Assembly (NCBI GenBank): GCA_945869505.1
Contig: CAMBOZ010000004.1
Location: 1 to 37,794, forward strand
Source: Bifidobacterium breve
GTDB lineage: Bacteria; Actinomycetota; Actinomycetes; Nanopelagicales; Nanopelagicaceae
Direction: 5' to 3'
DNA: 37,794 nucleotides
The number at the start of each line of letters is the position of its first letter. Position 1 is the first letter of the stretch. The position numbers and the translations under genes are program-made. The notes under the pieces were generated by a model. It had not been told where the DNA came from. It was given only the letters and a program-made list of their open reading frames with translations, and ran no database searches. Below, piece by piece: positions 9,258-18,248 of the stretch.

Positions 9258-11978
9258 GTGAGCAAGAGCCCGAGTAATTCCAATAGCATCGCAAGCGATG
9301 ATGCGCTCCTACGCAGTGACGTCCGCAAACTCGGCGATCTCTTAGGGCAATCTCTGGTTCGCCAAGAAGGTCAAGATCTTTTAGATTTAGTTGAATCTGT
9401 GCGAAAAGCGGTGCGCGAAGGTGGCGGCATTGAGTTATTGGAAAAGCTTTCAGTAGAAGATTCAGTACAACTTGTACGCGCATTTAGTACTTACTTCCAT
9501 CTAGCAAATGTGGCAGAACAAGTTCACCGTGCGCGCGTACTTGCTGAATCACGAGCAGCAGGCGGTTCTTGGTTAAGCCGCGCAATCGACAAGATTGAGC
9601 AAGCGTATAAAGCCCAAACACTTGGCCATGAATTTACCCATAAAGAGTTAGAAAAATGGATTAGCGAGTTAATGGTGCGCCCCGTTTTCACTGCGCACCC
9701 AACTGAAGCAGCGCGTCGTTCGATTTTAAATAAACTTGGTGAAGTCGCAAAGCTTTTGGATCAAGATTTAGATCCCCGCCAAACTGAACGTCTTGCGGAA
9801 ACAGTTGATCTTTTATGGCAGACCGATGAATTACGTCTAGATCGTCCAGAACCGCTCGATGAAGCAATGAATGCGCTTTACTATCTAGATGACCTGGCTC
9901 GCAACACCGTTCCTGAAGTTTTAAATGACTTTGCCCGTGAATTGCGCCGACTTAACATTGAACTTCCAGTGCAAGCACGACCTCTAACCTTTGGTACCTG
10001 GATCGGCGGAGATCGCGACGGAAACCCAAATATCACGGCACAAGTAACTGAAGATGCTGTGATCCTTCAAGTTGGCCACGCGATTCGCACCACGATTGCC
10101 GCGATGGATCAACTGCGCCAGATGCTCTCGGTTTCAACTCGAATTGTCGGTGCAACTCCTGAGTTATCTGCCTCGGTTGAAAAGGATTTAAAGAACATTC
10201 CAGAATTCGAAGTGCGTTTCTTACGCTTAAATCAGCAAGAGCCGTACCGTTTAAAAGCAACCGCGATTGTGCATCGTTTAGCCTTTACTCGTAATCGCCA
10301 CGCTGCTGGCGCACCTCACGTGCCAGGACGCGATTATGCAAACTCCGCTGAATTAATCGCAGACCTAACGCTGATGCGCGATTCCCTCTTTGCCCATCGC
10401 GGTGAATTGATCGCTACTGGCTTACTCGAGCGCACGATCCGCAGCATCGCTGCCTTTGGACTTACTCACGCAACTTTGGATATTCGCGAGCATTCTGATG
10501 CTCATCATAATTTACTTAAGCAAGTACTGCCATCGGGATACTTAGAACTTTCACATACTGATAAATTCCCTATTTTGATTAAGGAACTTAGCTCTTCAAC
10601 AGCGCTTAAAACTGCCGACTTGGATGCAGCAGGCAAAAAGACTTTTGATACCTTTAAAGCAATTGATGATCTAATTGAACGTTTTGGTCCAGAAGTTATC
10701 GAAACCTATATCGTTTCAATGACTAAAGGCGCAGATGACTTAATAGCCGCCGTTGTTATTGGTAAGGCTGCTGGTTTGGTTGATCTAGATAAGAAGGTTG
10801 CGAAGATTGGTTTTGCTCCGCTGCTGGAAACAGTTGCCGAACTTCGCGCCGCTGGTGACATTCTTGAAAAATTGCTTTCCGATCCGACATATCGCGCGCT
10901 CGTTAAGTTACGTGGTGATGTGCAAGAAGTGATGCTTGGCTATTCTGATTCAAATAAAGATGCCGGTATTGCAACCAGCCAATGGGAAATTCACCGCGCC
11001 CAGCGCACGTTGCGCGATGTTGCTATCAAATATGGCGTAACTCTTCGCTTATTCCACGGTCGCGGTGGTTCTGTTGGTCGCGGTGGCGGACCAACTTATG
11101 ATGCCCTAGTTGCTCTTCCTTGGGGATCAGTCGATGGTCAGATAAAGATGACTGAACAAGGGGAAGTAATTAGCGATAAGTATGCGCTTCCCGCACTTGC
11201 TCGCGAGAATGTTGAGTTAACTCTCGCCGCATCTCTAGAAGCAACAATTCTTAATCGTGGGCCTCGACAGAGCCCAGCGGATCTTGCGCAATGGAATGAA
11301 TGTATGAACTTGATTAGCGATTCGTCGTTCGCGCGCTATCGCACGCTAATTGATCATCCAGATCTGCCTGCTTATTTCTACGCTTCAACTCCGGTTGAAC
11401 AGCTAGGAAATCTCTTCCTCGGCTCGCGACCTTCACGACGCCCAGATGCTGCAGGCGGTCTTGATTCGCTGCGCGCAATTCCTTGGGTATTTGGTTGGAC
11501 GCAATCACGACAAATTGTTCCTGGTTGGTATGGCGTAGGTACTGGCTTGAAAGCTGCACGTGAAGCAGGAAAGACAGATGTTTTAAAGAAGATGCTCGTA
11601 GATTGGCATTTCTTCCATACCTTTATCAGCAATGTTGAAATGACCTTGGCCAAGACTGATTTGGTAATGGCTAAGCGCTATGTTGAAACACTTGTTCCTA
11701 AAGAGTTGCACCACTTCCTCGACACCATTACCGAAGAATTTGAATTAACTGTTAAAGAGATTTTGGCGCTAACTGGGAAAGCGACCTTGCTTGGTGACCA
11801 ACCAATTTTGGCTCGCACACTGCAAGTGCGTGAGGCTTACTTGTCGCCATTGCACTTGCTGCAAGTGACTTTGCTCCATCGCGTTCGCACTGCTGGAGAT
11901 TCATCTGATGCCATGCTGATTCGGGCACTTCTGCTGACGATTAACGGCGTTGCAGCGGGCTTACGTAATACCGGCTGA
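9258..11978 (+). CDS. ppc: Phosphoenolpyruvate carboxylase
   Basis: The enzyme (906 residues from this start) adds bicarbonate to phosphoenolpyruvate to make oxaloacetate, refilling the citric-acid cycle. All key motifs are present: VFTAHPTEAARRS with the catalytic His near residue 146, GGDRDGNPN near 249, GYSDSNKDAG near 560, the glycine-rich FHGRGGSVGRGGGP loop near 598, and the C-terminal NTG that helps close the active site. The start could be ATG 9252, but GAGAGGA is only 1 nt from it and 7 nt from the GTG at 9258, so the GTG is preferred. It is transcribed divergently from mfd. In M. tuberculosis I recall no ppc at this position, so this gene interrupts an otherwise conserved order. Confidence 0.97.
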   Translation: MSKSPSNSNSIASDDALLRSDVRKLGDLLGQSLVRQEGQDLLDLVESVRKAVREGGGIELLEKLSVEDSVQLVRAFSTYFHLANVAEQVHRARVLAESRAAGGSWLSRAIDKIEQAYKAQTLGHEFTHKELEKWISELMVRPVFTAHPTEAARRSILNKLGEVAKLLDQDLDPRQTERLAETVDLLWQTDELRLDRPEPLDEAMNALYYLDDLARNTVPEVLNDFARELRRLNIELPVQARPLTFGTWIGGDRDGNPNITAQVTEDAVILQVGHAIRTTIAAMDQLRQMLSVSTRIVGATPELSASVEKDLKNIPEFEVRFLRLNQQEPYRLKATAIVHRLAFTRNRHAAGAPHVPGRDYANSAELIADLTLMRDSLFAHRGELIATGLLERTIRSIAAFGLTHATLDIREHSDAHHNLLKQVLPSGYLELSHTDKFPILIKELSSSTALKTADLDAAGKKTFDTFKAIDDLIERFGPEVIETYIVSMTKGADDLIAAVVIGKAAGLVDLDKKVAKIGFAPLLETVAELRAAGDILEKLLSDPTYRALVKLRGDVQEVMLGYSDSNKDAGIATSQWEIHRAQRTLRDVAIKYGVTLRLFHGRGGSVGRGGGPTYDALVALPWGSVDGQIKMTEQGEVISDKYALPALARENVELTLAASLEATILNRGPRQSPADLAQWNECMNLISDSSFARYRTLIDHPDLPAYFYASTPVEQLGNLFLGSRPSRRPDAAGGLDSLRAIPWVFGWTQSRQIVPGWYGVGTGLKAAREAGKTDVLKKMLVDWHFFHTFISNVEMTLAKTDLVMAKRYVETLVPKELHHFLDTITEEFELTVKEILALTGKATLLGDQPILARTLQVREAYLSPLHLLQVTLLHRVRTAGDSSDAMLIRALLLTINGVAAGLRNTG

Positions 11979-11988
11979 GAAATTATGT

Positions 11989-12573
11989 TTAGGAATTAAA
12001 TTTAGATTGGGTGAAATCAAGCCCTTTTTCAATTAAAGATTCCACGACATCTGCGCCACGATCTAAGAATTCAGGCAGATCTTTCTTCTCTTCTTTACTA
12101 AATTGTTTTAAAACGAAATCTGCTGGATCTTGCTGGCCCATTGGGCGACCAATTCCTAGTCGCACGCGGAAATATTCTGGTGAATCAAAAGCGGATGTGA
12201 GTGATTTAAGTCCGTTGTGGCCGTTATCGCCTCCAGCGATCTTCGAGCGGATGGCAGCAAATGGGATATCTAACTCGTCGTGCAGAACAATTATTTGCTT
12301 CGGTTCTACTGAGTAAAAGTTAGCGAGTGCTTTTATCGGTCCGCCTGATTCATTCATATAACTCTTTGATTTTGCAAGGATCACCGAAAAAGCACCGACA
12401 CCGACGCCTAACTTATAGGCGGCGATGTCGGTGCGTGACTTATGGGTACTGAGTTTTACGTTGTGACGTTTAGCGAGTTCATCAATAACCATCTGACCAA
12501 CATTGTGGCGAGTGGCGGCATATTGTTCGCCCGGATTACCGAGACCAACAATTATCCAAGGAGATGAACTCAC
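11989..12573 (-). CDS. pth: Peptidyl-tRNA hydrolase
   Basis: The 194-residue enzyme releases peptides from peptidyl-tRNA that drops off ribosomes. The N-terminus IIVGLGNPGEQYAATRHNVG holds the catalytic His and the conserved Asn. The motifs KSKSYMNESGGPI, VLHDELDIPF (catalytic Asp) and GGDNGHNGLKS follow in order. Length is normal for bacterial Pth. It lies 20 nt downstream of rplY, the usual actinobacterial pairing, and ends 10 nt from the convergent ppc stop with no room for a terminator. Confidence 0.97.
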   Translation of the reverse strand: MSSSPWIIVGLGNPGEQYAATRHNVGQMVIDELAKRHNVKLSTHKSRTDIAAYKLGVGVGAFSVILAKSKSYMNESGGPIKALANFYSVEPKQIIVLHDELDIPFAAIRSKIAGGDNGHNGLKSLTSAFDSPEYFRVRLGIGRPMGQQDPADFVLKQFSKEEKKDLPEFLDRGADVVESLIEKGLDFTQSKFNS

Positions 12574-12593
12574 AGGAGAAAGAGTAAGGCTAG

Positions 12594-13211
12594 TTAGTCC
12601 TTCTTCTCAGCATCAGCTGCTGGTGCCGCTGCTGCATCTGCAGCCGGTGCGACTACTGCAACTTCTTCAACCGCAGTTGAACGCTCAGATAGGTGGACGA
12701 CGATTGTTCTTGGATCAGAGATCAAGATAACGCCGGCAGGCAGTGCAACATTTTCTGCGTAGAGAGATGCACCAGCTGCAAGACCTGTGAGGTCAAGTGT
12801 GAAGAATGAAGGAATCGCGGTTGCTTCAACTTCAACTTCAATTGTGTGGTTAACGTGCTCAAGAATTCCGTCGCGATCGTGTTCACCTTCTGTGTGAACA
12901 GGAACAGCAACAGTAACTTTCTCACCACGACGAACAGCGACTAGGTCGATGTGCTCGAGGATCTGCTTTAGTGGATGGCGAACAATCGCCTTTGGAAGAG
13001 TTAACTCATCCTTGCCATCAATGCTGATCTGTAGAAGAACGTTTGATTGCTTTAGAGCAACGCCGAGTTCGCGCGCTGGAAGTGTGATGTGCTGTGGCTT
13101 CTCGCCGTGACCGTAGATAACTGCAGGAACAAGACCTGCTACTCGTGCACGACGCGACGCACCCTTGCCAAATTCAGTACGTGTTGTGCCGGTGATCTTG
13201 ATTTCTGCCAT
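12594..13211 (-). CDS. rplY: 50S ribosomal protein L25 (CTC/TL5 type)
   Basis: The 205-residue protein binds 5S rRNA in the large subunit. The N-terminal L25 domain (residues 1-95, starting MAEIKITGTTRTEFGKGASR) is followed by the TL5/CTC C-terminal beta domain. A low-complexity Ala/Asp tail ending in AEKKD follows. This long form is typical of Actinobacteria and also known as a general stress protein. The start ATG at 13211 has CAGGAG about 8 nt upstream. It is followed by pth, with prs and glmU upstream on the same strand. Confidence 0.96.
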   Translation of the reverse strand: MAEIKITGTTRTEFGKGASRRARVAGLVPAVIYGHGEKPQHITLPARELGVALKQSNVLLQISIDGKDELTLPKAIVRHPLKQILEHIDLVAVRRGEKVTVAVPVHTEGEHDRDGILEHVNHTIEVEVEATAIPSFFTLDLTGLAAGASLYAENVALPAGVILISDPRTIVVHLSERSTAVEEVAVVAPAADAAAAPAADAEKKD

Positions 13212-13344
13212 TTTAATTACTCCTGTTTTTCTTCAATTTGTTATTTCGCCTGGGCTACTTCGGTTACTACACAAAGTCCCAGCAGGAGTTAAATCCTTAC
13301 CGTCGATTACGGAGTTTTTCACCCTCGCCGGAAACTATAGGGCG

Positions 13345-13374
13345 ATATTAGCCTGAGTTAGCTGTGGCCGTCAA
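13345..13374 (-). promoter_or_regulatory. Candidate promoter for rplY-pth
   Basis: On the minus strand TTGACG (13369-13374, inside the 3' end of prs) and TAATAT (13345-13350) are spaced by 18 nt, a good match to a housekeeping promoter. It would give a leader of roughly 130 nt before the rplY start. The 146-nt gap between prs and rplY contains no other gene. I see no clear terminator in it. Confidence 0.45.
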
Positions 13375-14338
13375 AAAGACTAGTTACTGAGCCATCTTCA
13401 AAGACTTCGCGGATAGCGCGAGCCAGAAGTGGCGCAATTGAGAGGACGGTGAGTCCATCGAAGCGCTTATCTTCTTCGATCGGCAGCGAATCTGTAACTA
13501 CAACTTCAGTCACCTTTGAAGCCTTTAGGCGTTCAACTGCCGGGCCAGAAAATACAGCGTGGGTTGCGGCGACGATTACTTCTTTTGCACCAGCAGCAAA
13601 TAACGCGTCAACGGCCTTCGTAATTGTTCCTGCAGTGTCGATCATGTCATCGATAACTACGCATGTTTGGCCATCTACTTCACCAACAACTTTTCCGGTT
13701 ACAGATTCATTAGGAATACGTGGATCGCGTGTTTTATGGATAAATGCAATTGGGCATCCACCGAGAAGTTCAGACCAACGCTCGGCAACGCGTACGCGAC
13801 CAGAGTCTGGTGAAACAATTGTTAAACGCGTGCGATCTACTTTGCTTCCGACATAATTCGCAAGCATTGGAAGAGCGAATAAATGATCTACAGGACCATC
13901 GAAGAATCCTTGAATTTGTGAAGTATGAAGATCAACAACCATTAAGCGATCAGCGCCAGCTGTTTTATAAAGATCGGCCATCAAACGTGCAGTGATTGGT
14001 TCGCGGCCGCGGTGTTTTTTATCTTGGCGGGCGTAACCATAAAAAGGTGCAACAACTGTGATTCGTTTAGCAGATGCGCGCTTTAGCGCGTCAACCATAA
14101 TGAGTTGTTCCATGATCTGCTTATTTACTGGAGCGGTGTGGCTTTGAATAACGAAAGCATCGCATCCGCGAACAGATTCTTCAAAGCGAACAAATACTTC
14201 ACCATTTGCAAAGTCATAAGCAGATGTTGGTGTTAATGGAATTCCAAGTTCAGCAGCGACGGCATCAGATAGCTCGGGAAATCCGCGTCCTGAAAAAAGG
14301 CGGAGTCTTTTCTCTGAGGATAAACGAATTTCGCTCAA
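13358..14338 (-). CDS. prs: Ribose-phosphate pyrophosphokinase
   Basis: The 326-residue enzyme makes PRPP from ribose 5-phosphate and ATP, feeding purine, pyrimidine, His and Trp synthesis. The flexible catalytic region reads PFYGYARQDKKHRGREPI, the metal-binding motif is VVDLHTSQIQGFFDGPVDHL, and the PRPP loop is VVIDDMIDTAGTI. Length is standard. The start is a TTG at 14338, 5 nt after glmU. The glmU-prs pair is almost universal in Gram-positive bacteria. Confidence 0.97.
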   Translation of the reverse strand: MSEIRLSSEKRLRLFSGRGFPELSDAVAAELGIPLTPTSAYDFANGEVFVRFEESVRGCDAFVIQSHTAPVNKQIMEQLIMVDALKRASAKRITVVAPFYGYARQDKKHRGREPITARLMADLYKTAGADRLMVVDLHTSQIQGFFDGPVDHLFALPMLANYVGSKVDRTRLTIVSPDSGRVRVAERWSELLGGCPIAFIHKTRDPRIPNESVTGKVVGEVDGQTCVVIDDMIDTAGTITKAVDALFAAGAKEVIVAATHAVFSGPAVERLKASKVTEVVVTDSLPIEEDKRFDGLTVLSIAPLLARAIREVFEDGSVTSLFDGHS

Positions 14339-14343
14339 GGAAA

Positions 14344-15792
14344 TTAGCCCTTCTTCTCGTCGCTATGTCGCGCGGCAGCTTCTGCAGCCTCTGCAGCTTT
14401 AGCAGATTGTGTACCGGATCGCTTGCGCAGGACCCAACCTATTACATTTCTTTGCTTACCTCTAGCGACACCCATGGCGCCGGGCGGAACATCTTCTGTA
14501 ATCACAGATCCGGCGGCGGTGTAAGCCCCGTCACCAATTGAAACTGGCGCGACCAACATTGAATCGCTTCCGATTCGGACGTGATCTCCAATCGTTGTGT
14601 GATGTTTTTCAACACCGTCATAGTTAACAAAGATTGTGGCAGCGCCAATATTGGTGCCTTCACCAATAGTTGCATCGCCTACATAAGAAAGATGTGGAAC
14701 TTTAGATCCATCTCCAACTTTTACATTCTTCATCTCCACAAATGCGCCGGCCTTTGCATCTGTGCCAAGCACTGTGCCTTTACGTAAATATGAGTAAGGG
14801 CCAACGTTGGCACCGATGCCGATGGTTGCCTCAAAGCAATTTGAATCGATGATCTTGGCACCGCTTAAAACTGTGCAAGACTCGAGAACTGCTCGTGGGC
14901 CAATAACTGCGCCCGTAGCGATTGAAGTATTTCCAAGAATTGCTGAGCCAGGAAAAATTGTGACATCGTTTTCAATCTTTGCCGTGGCATCTATCCAAGT
15001 TGTTGTTGGGTCCAGGATGGTGACGCCAGCGCGCATAAATTCTTCATTTATACGATCGCGCAGCAGCGCAGCACTTTCGGCTAATTGCACTCGATCATTT
15101 ACTCCGAGAATTTCAATGAAATCTTCAATTAAAGCGGCTGCGATTGAGCCACCTTCATTGCGCAAGATCTCAATAACATCAGTTAAATAGAGTTCGCCTT
15201 GCGAATTATCGTTACTTAACTTTCCGATCGCACCGGATAGCTTCTGGGCATCAAAGGCGTAAACCCCAGAATTGATTTCATAAATTGCTTTTTCAAACTC
15301 ATCTGCATCGCGTTCTTCCACTATCCGCAGCAAGGACCCATCATCGCCGCGCACAATGCGTCCATAACCAGTTGGATCTGGATGTTCTGCGGTAAGAACG
15401 GTGGCGGTAAATCCACCAGCGTGGTGAATATCAAGGAGCTGTTGTAATGATTCGCCAGTTAGGAGCGGTGTATCACCGGCCAAAATTAAAATTGTGCCTG
15501 AAAGTTTTGTGTCGGCGAGCGCTAACTGGGTTGCATGGCCGGTTCCACCGCGACGTTCTTGAAATACCGTTGTGACTTTTGGCGCGATCTCTGAAAGATG
15601 GGCTTCAACGGCTTCGCGACCAGCACCAACTACAACACGTACTTGCTTTGGTGTTAGCGATTGAACTGCGTGAAGAACGTGGCCAACTAGAGAGCGTCCC
15701 GCAACTTCGTGCAAAACTTTTGGTGTTGCAGATTTCATTCGAGTGCCTTCACCTGCGGCGAGAACAACAACCGTCTCGAGGTTTGCACTCAT
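14344..15792 (-). CDS. glmU: Bifunctional GlcN-1-P acetyltransferase / GlcNAc-1-P uridyltransferase
   Basis: The 482-residue enzyme makes UDP-GlcNAc for peptidoglycan. The N-terminal uridyltransferase has VVLAAGEGTRMKSATPKVLH at residue 9 onward and GTGHATQLAL near 81. The C-terminal left-handed beta-helix acetyltransferase follows, with SYLRKGTVLGTDAKAGAFVE, the catalytic His region VPHLSYVGDA and NYDGVEKHHTTIGD. The last about 30 residues are an Ala-rich tail. The ATG at 15792 has no Shine-Dalgarno sequence but a TAGACT box 7 nt upstream, suggesting a leaderless message. Confidence 0.97.
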   Translation of the reverse strand: MSANLETVVVLAAGEGTRMKSATPKVLHEVAGRSLVGHVLHAVQSLTPKQVRVVVGAGREAVEAHLSEIAPKVTTVFQERRGGTGHATQLALADTKLSGTILILAGDTPLLTGESLQQLLDIHHAGGFTATVLTAEHPDPTGYGRIVRGDDGSLLRIVEERDADEFEKAIYEINSGVYAFDAQKLSGAIGKLSNDNSQGELYLTDVIEILRNEGGSIAAALIEDFIEILGVNDRVQLAESAALLRDRINEEFMRAGVTILDPTTTWIDATAKIENDVTIFPGSAILGNTSIATGAVIGPRAVLESCTVLSGAKIIDSNCFEATIGIGANVGPYSYLRKGTVLGTDAKAGAFVEMKNVKVGDGSKVPHLSYVGDATIGEGTNIGAATIFVNYDGVEKHHTTIGDHVRIGSDSMLVAPVSIGDGAYTAAGSVITEDVPPGAMGVARGKQRNVIGWVLRKRSGTQSAKAAEAAEAAARHSDEKKG

Positions 15793-15799
15793 ATGGGTA

Positions 15800-15805
15800 A
15801 GTCTA
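15800..15805 (-). promoter_or_regulatory. Candidate leaderless -10 box for glmU
   Basis: TAGACT on the minus strand fits the TANNNT actinobacterial -10 consensus and lies 7 nt before the glmU ATG. No convincing -35 is seen, and no Shine-Dalgarno precedes the ATG. The same hexamer occurs upstream of mfd. Confidence 0.35.
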
Positions 15806-15842
15806 ACGCTCCGCTAGCACCCTCGGCGGGCAATCAATATTG

Positions 15843-15914
15843 CTCCGCCACCAGGTATCGATCCTGGACCCTGGGCTTCAAAGGCCCATGTGCTAGCCAC
15901 TACACAATGGCGGA
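15843..15914 (-). tRNA. tRNA-Gln (anticodon UUG)
   Basis: The minus strand folds as a 72-nt tRNA with acceptor stem TCCGCCA/TGGCGGA and discriminator G. The anticodon stem TGGGC/GCCCA holds the loop CTTTGAA (anticodon TTG, reading CAA). The T arm is CCAGG-ATCGATA-CCTGG. CCA is not encoded; the genome continues with CA only. It lies just upstream of glmU on the same strand. Confidence 0.95.
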
Positions 15915-15981
15915 ACGCATATTCTCCCTCATAAATGCGAGTGCTCGCGACCATCAACACTTCCGAGCCAGTTATCGCCGC

Positions 15982-15987
15982 TAGCCT
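15982..15987 (+). promoter_or_regulatory. Candidate leaderless -10 box for marR-type gene
   Basis: TAGCCT lies 8 nt before the ATG at 15996 and matches TANNNT. No Shine-Dalgarno sequence is present between them, consistent with a transcript starting at the ATG. The -35 is not convincing. Confidence 0.35.
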
Positions 15988-15995
15988 TTACCTCT

Positions 15996-16490
15996 ATGAG
16001 CGCTAATCGCGATGAAGTAGACCGCCTAATTGCGGCCTGGAAGCGCGAACGCCCTGATCTTGATCTAAGTCCATTTGCTGTTCTAAGTCGCATCTCTCGT
16101 ATTTCGCGCAATCTAGATATCGCACGGCGTGATGCGTTCGCGGATTTAGAAACGTGGGGCTTTGACGTCTTAGCTGCGCTGCGTCGCGCGGGCGATCCTT
16201 ACCAACTCTCCCCCGGTGAATTAATGCAGGAAACACTTGTCACCAGCGGAACAATGACAAATCGTTTAGATCGTTTAGAAGAGTTGAAGTTAATAACGCG
16301 CCAGCCAGATCCAGATGATGGTCGTGGTTCACTCGTAACGTTAACTGCATCCGGAATGCGCGCGGTTGATAAAGCACTTGATGGTCTTCTCGAACACGAA
16401 CGGGATTTATTAAAGGGGCTTACTCGCGAACAACGGGTTGCACTCGCCGATTTGTTAAGCGTGTTGGCCGCGCACTTAGAAGAAAGCTAA
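15996..16490 (+). CDS. MarR-family transcriptional regulator
   Basis: The 164-residue protein has the MarR winged-helix layout: N-terminal dimer helices (residues 1-50), the recognition region LSPGELMQETLVTSGTMTNRLDRLEELKLITR (about 69-100), and the wing DPDDGRGSLVTLTASGMRAV. A C-terminal dimerisation helix ends it. The wing Asp-Asp-Gly-Arg is the conserved DNA-contacting motif. The ligand and targets are unknown. Regulators of this type often control a neighbour, but both neighbours here (tRNA-Gln/glmU and ispE) are housekeeping genes. Its stop codon overlaps the convergent ispE stop within the four bases CTAA. Confidence 0.92.
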   Translation: MSANRDEVDRLIAAWKRERPDLDLSPFAVLSRISRISRNLDIARRDAFADLETWGFDVLAALRRAGDPYQLSPGELMQETLVTSGTMTNRLDRLEELKLITRQPDPDDGRGSLVTLTASGMRAVDKALDGLLEHERDLLKGLTREQRVALADLLSVLAAHLEES

Positions 16491-17407
16491 ATAACTTTCG
16501 CTCCGTGCACTGGGCCATAAGCACGAGCCACGCTTCCGACTACGCCACTTGATGTAAGCGCAACCGCGAGATCCAAGCCTTGTTCTTCATCGCCAACTAA
16601 AAATGCAACGGTCGGTCCAGAACCAGAAACAATTGCGCCAAGTGCTCCGTACTCTTCGCCAACATCTAAAACCAATGTCAGCGCAGGACGTAACGAACAT
16701 GCTGCCGATTGCAAATCATTCTGCAGCGCCAAGCCAACCGCCTTTGGATCTGCGGCAAGCAGTGATTGCATAAGTGCATCGCTAGTTTGTGGTGCAGCAA
16801 TATCTAAGCCAGCACGTAAACGATCACACTCTTGATAAACCGCAGGAGTGGAAAGTCCAACGGTAGAAAGCGCTAGTACCCAGTGATATGTACCGCGCGA
16901 AAGCGCTGCCGTTAACTGATCGCCGCGACCTTGGCCAATTGCTGTGCCGCCAGTGATCATAAAAGGAACATCGCTGCCTAGTTGTGATCCAAATTCCAAC
17001 ATTTCTTCCCGTGACATTTCCAAGTTAAAGAGATCATTTAGCCCAACAATTACTGCGGCGGCATCCGCACTTCCGCCAGCCATTCCACCAGCAACGGGGA
17101 TCGATTTAACAACATCTATATGTATATCAACTGCAAAGTCATAATCATCAGCAATTAACTGGGCTGCTTTCACCGCTAAATTTGTCGAATCTGCCGGAAC
17201 TCCGTGTGTGTGATCGCCAGTAATTGCAATCGTTATCCCTGAACCAGGAGTTGTTTTGGTAATGGTCACATCATCATAAATTGAGATCGCTTGGAAAACG
17301 GTAACTAAGTTGTGGAATCCATCTGCTTCGCGTGGACCAACTGCCAATTGCAAATTGACTTTGGCGGGTACGCGCACCGTTACGGATGAATTGGATGAAG
17401 CTGACAC
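16487..17407 (-). CDS. ispE: 4-diphosphocytidyl-2-C-methyl-D-erythritol kinase
   Basis: The 306-residue GHMP kinase phosphorylates CDP-methylerythritol in the MEP pathway of isoprenoid synthesis. The N-terminal VRVPAKVNLQLAVG contains the catalytic Lys, the glycine-rich ATP loop is PVAGGMAGGSADAAAVI near residue 100, and the third motif GAIVSGSGPTVAFLV is near 260. Length is normal. It follows ksgA after 1 nt, the conserved actinobacterial pair. Confidence 0.95.
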   Translation of the reverse strand: MSASSNSSVTVRVPAKVNLQLAVGPREADGFHNLVTVFQAISIYDDVTITKTTPGSGITIAITGDHTHGVPADSTNLAVKAAQLIADDYDFAVDIHIDVVKSIPVAGGMAGGSADAAAVIVGLNDLFNLEMSREEMLEFGSQLGSDVPFMITGGTAIGQGRGDQLTAALSRGTYHWVLALSTVGLSTPAVYQECDRLRAGLDIAAPQTSDALMQSLLAADPKAVGLALQNDLQSAACSLRPALTLVLDVGEEYGALGAIVSGSGPTVAFLVGDEEQGLDLAVALTSSGVVGSVARAYGPVHGAKVI

Positions 17408-17408
17408 G

Positions 17409-18248
17409 TTATGACTCTAAACCTTGTTGCGCGATTTTGCAGAAACTATGGATATCTAGCGATTCACCACGCAGGGTTGGGTCAATTCCGGCGGCGCTTA
17501 AATGCGCTTCGGCAGCGCCAGATCCGCCGTAACGCGATGACAGTGCGGCGCGTAACATCTTGCGGCGTTGTGCAAATGCGAGATCGATTATGGCAAATAC
17601 TTCTTTACGCAACTCTTCGCTGCCCGGTGTTTCGCGTCGTTTAAATGCCACCAACTTAGAATCAACATTTGGTGCCGGCCAGAAGATTGAACGCGATACA
17701 GATCCAGCACCAGTCACTTCAGCCCACCAAGCAGCCTTTACAGAAGGAATTCCATATTCTTTAGTATTAGGTTTCGCTGCTAAACGATCGGCAACTTCTG
17801 CTTGCACCATTACAACGCCACTTCGCAGCGTCGGAAGAATTTCCAATAAGTGAAGAAAGACAGGAACCGAAACGTTGTAGGGCAAGTTAGCGACAAGTAC
17901 CGTTGGGGCAACCGGCAAACTCTTTAACTGCAGCGCATCTTGATTTATAACCGTTAGATTATTTGCACTTTCGCTATGTGCTGCCGCAGTAATTGGCAAT
18001 TGGTTGGCTAAGCGAGAATCAATTTCAACCGCCACAACGCTGGCCGCTTCTTCCATCAGCGCCAAGGTAAGAGAACCAAGTCCTGGTCCAATTTCTAAAG
18101 CGATATCTGTTGAAGTGATTCCGGCGGTGCGCACAATCTTTCGGCAAACATTGGCATCAATTACAAAATTCTGACCGAGTGATTTAGAAGGCTTTAAATC
18201 TAAATTCTCGGCAAGTGCGCGAATTTCTGCAGCACCTAGCAAGGTCAT
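17409..18248 (-). CDS. rsmA: 16S rRNA (adenine1518/1519-N6) dimethyltransferase
   Basis: The 279-residue KsgA enzyme dimethylates two adjacent adenosines in helix 45 of 16S rRNA during late 30S assembly. It opens with PSKSLGQNFVIDANVCRKIV, then motif I LEIGPGLGSLTLAL near residue 54 and the catalytic NLPYNVSVPVF near 122. A basic C-terminal domain with FAQRRKMLRAALS follows. It overlaps tatD by 4 nt. In M. tuberculosis rpfB lies between tatD and this gene; here nothing does. Confidence 0.96.
   Translation of the reverse strand: MTLLGAAEIRALAENLDLKPSKSLGQNFVIDANVCRKIVRTAGITSTDIALEIGPGLGSLTLALMEEAASVVAVEIDSRLANQLPITAAAHSESANNLTVINQDALQLKSLPVAPTVLVANLPYNVSVPVFLHLLEILPTLRSGVVMVQAEVADRLAAKPNTKEYGIPSVKAAWWAEVTGAGSVSRSIFWPAPNVDSKLVAFKRRETPGSEELRKEVFAIIDLAFAQRRKMLRAALSSRYGGSGAAEAHLSAAGIDPTLRGESLDIHSFCKIAQQGLES

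Noticed and set aside
14206..15190. Plus-strand open frames opposite prs and glmU
   Set aside because: They lie antisense to fully conserved enzymes and have no ribosome-binding sites or family similarity.
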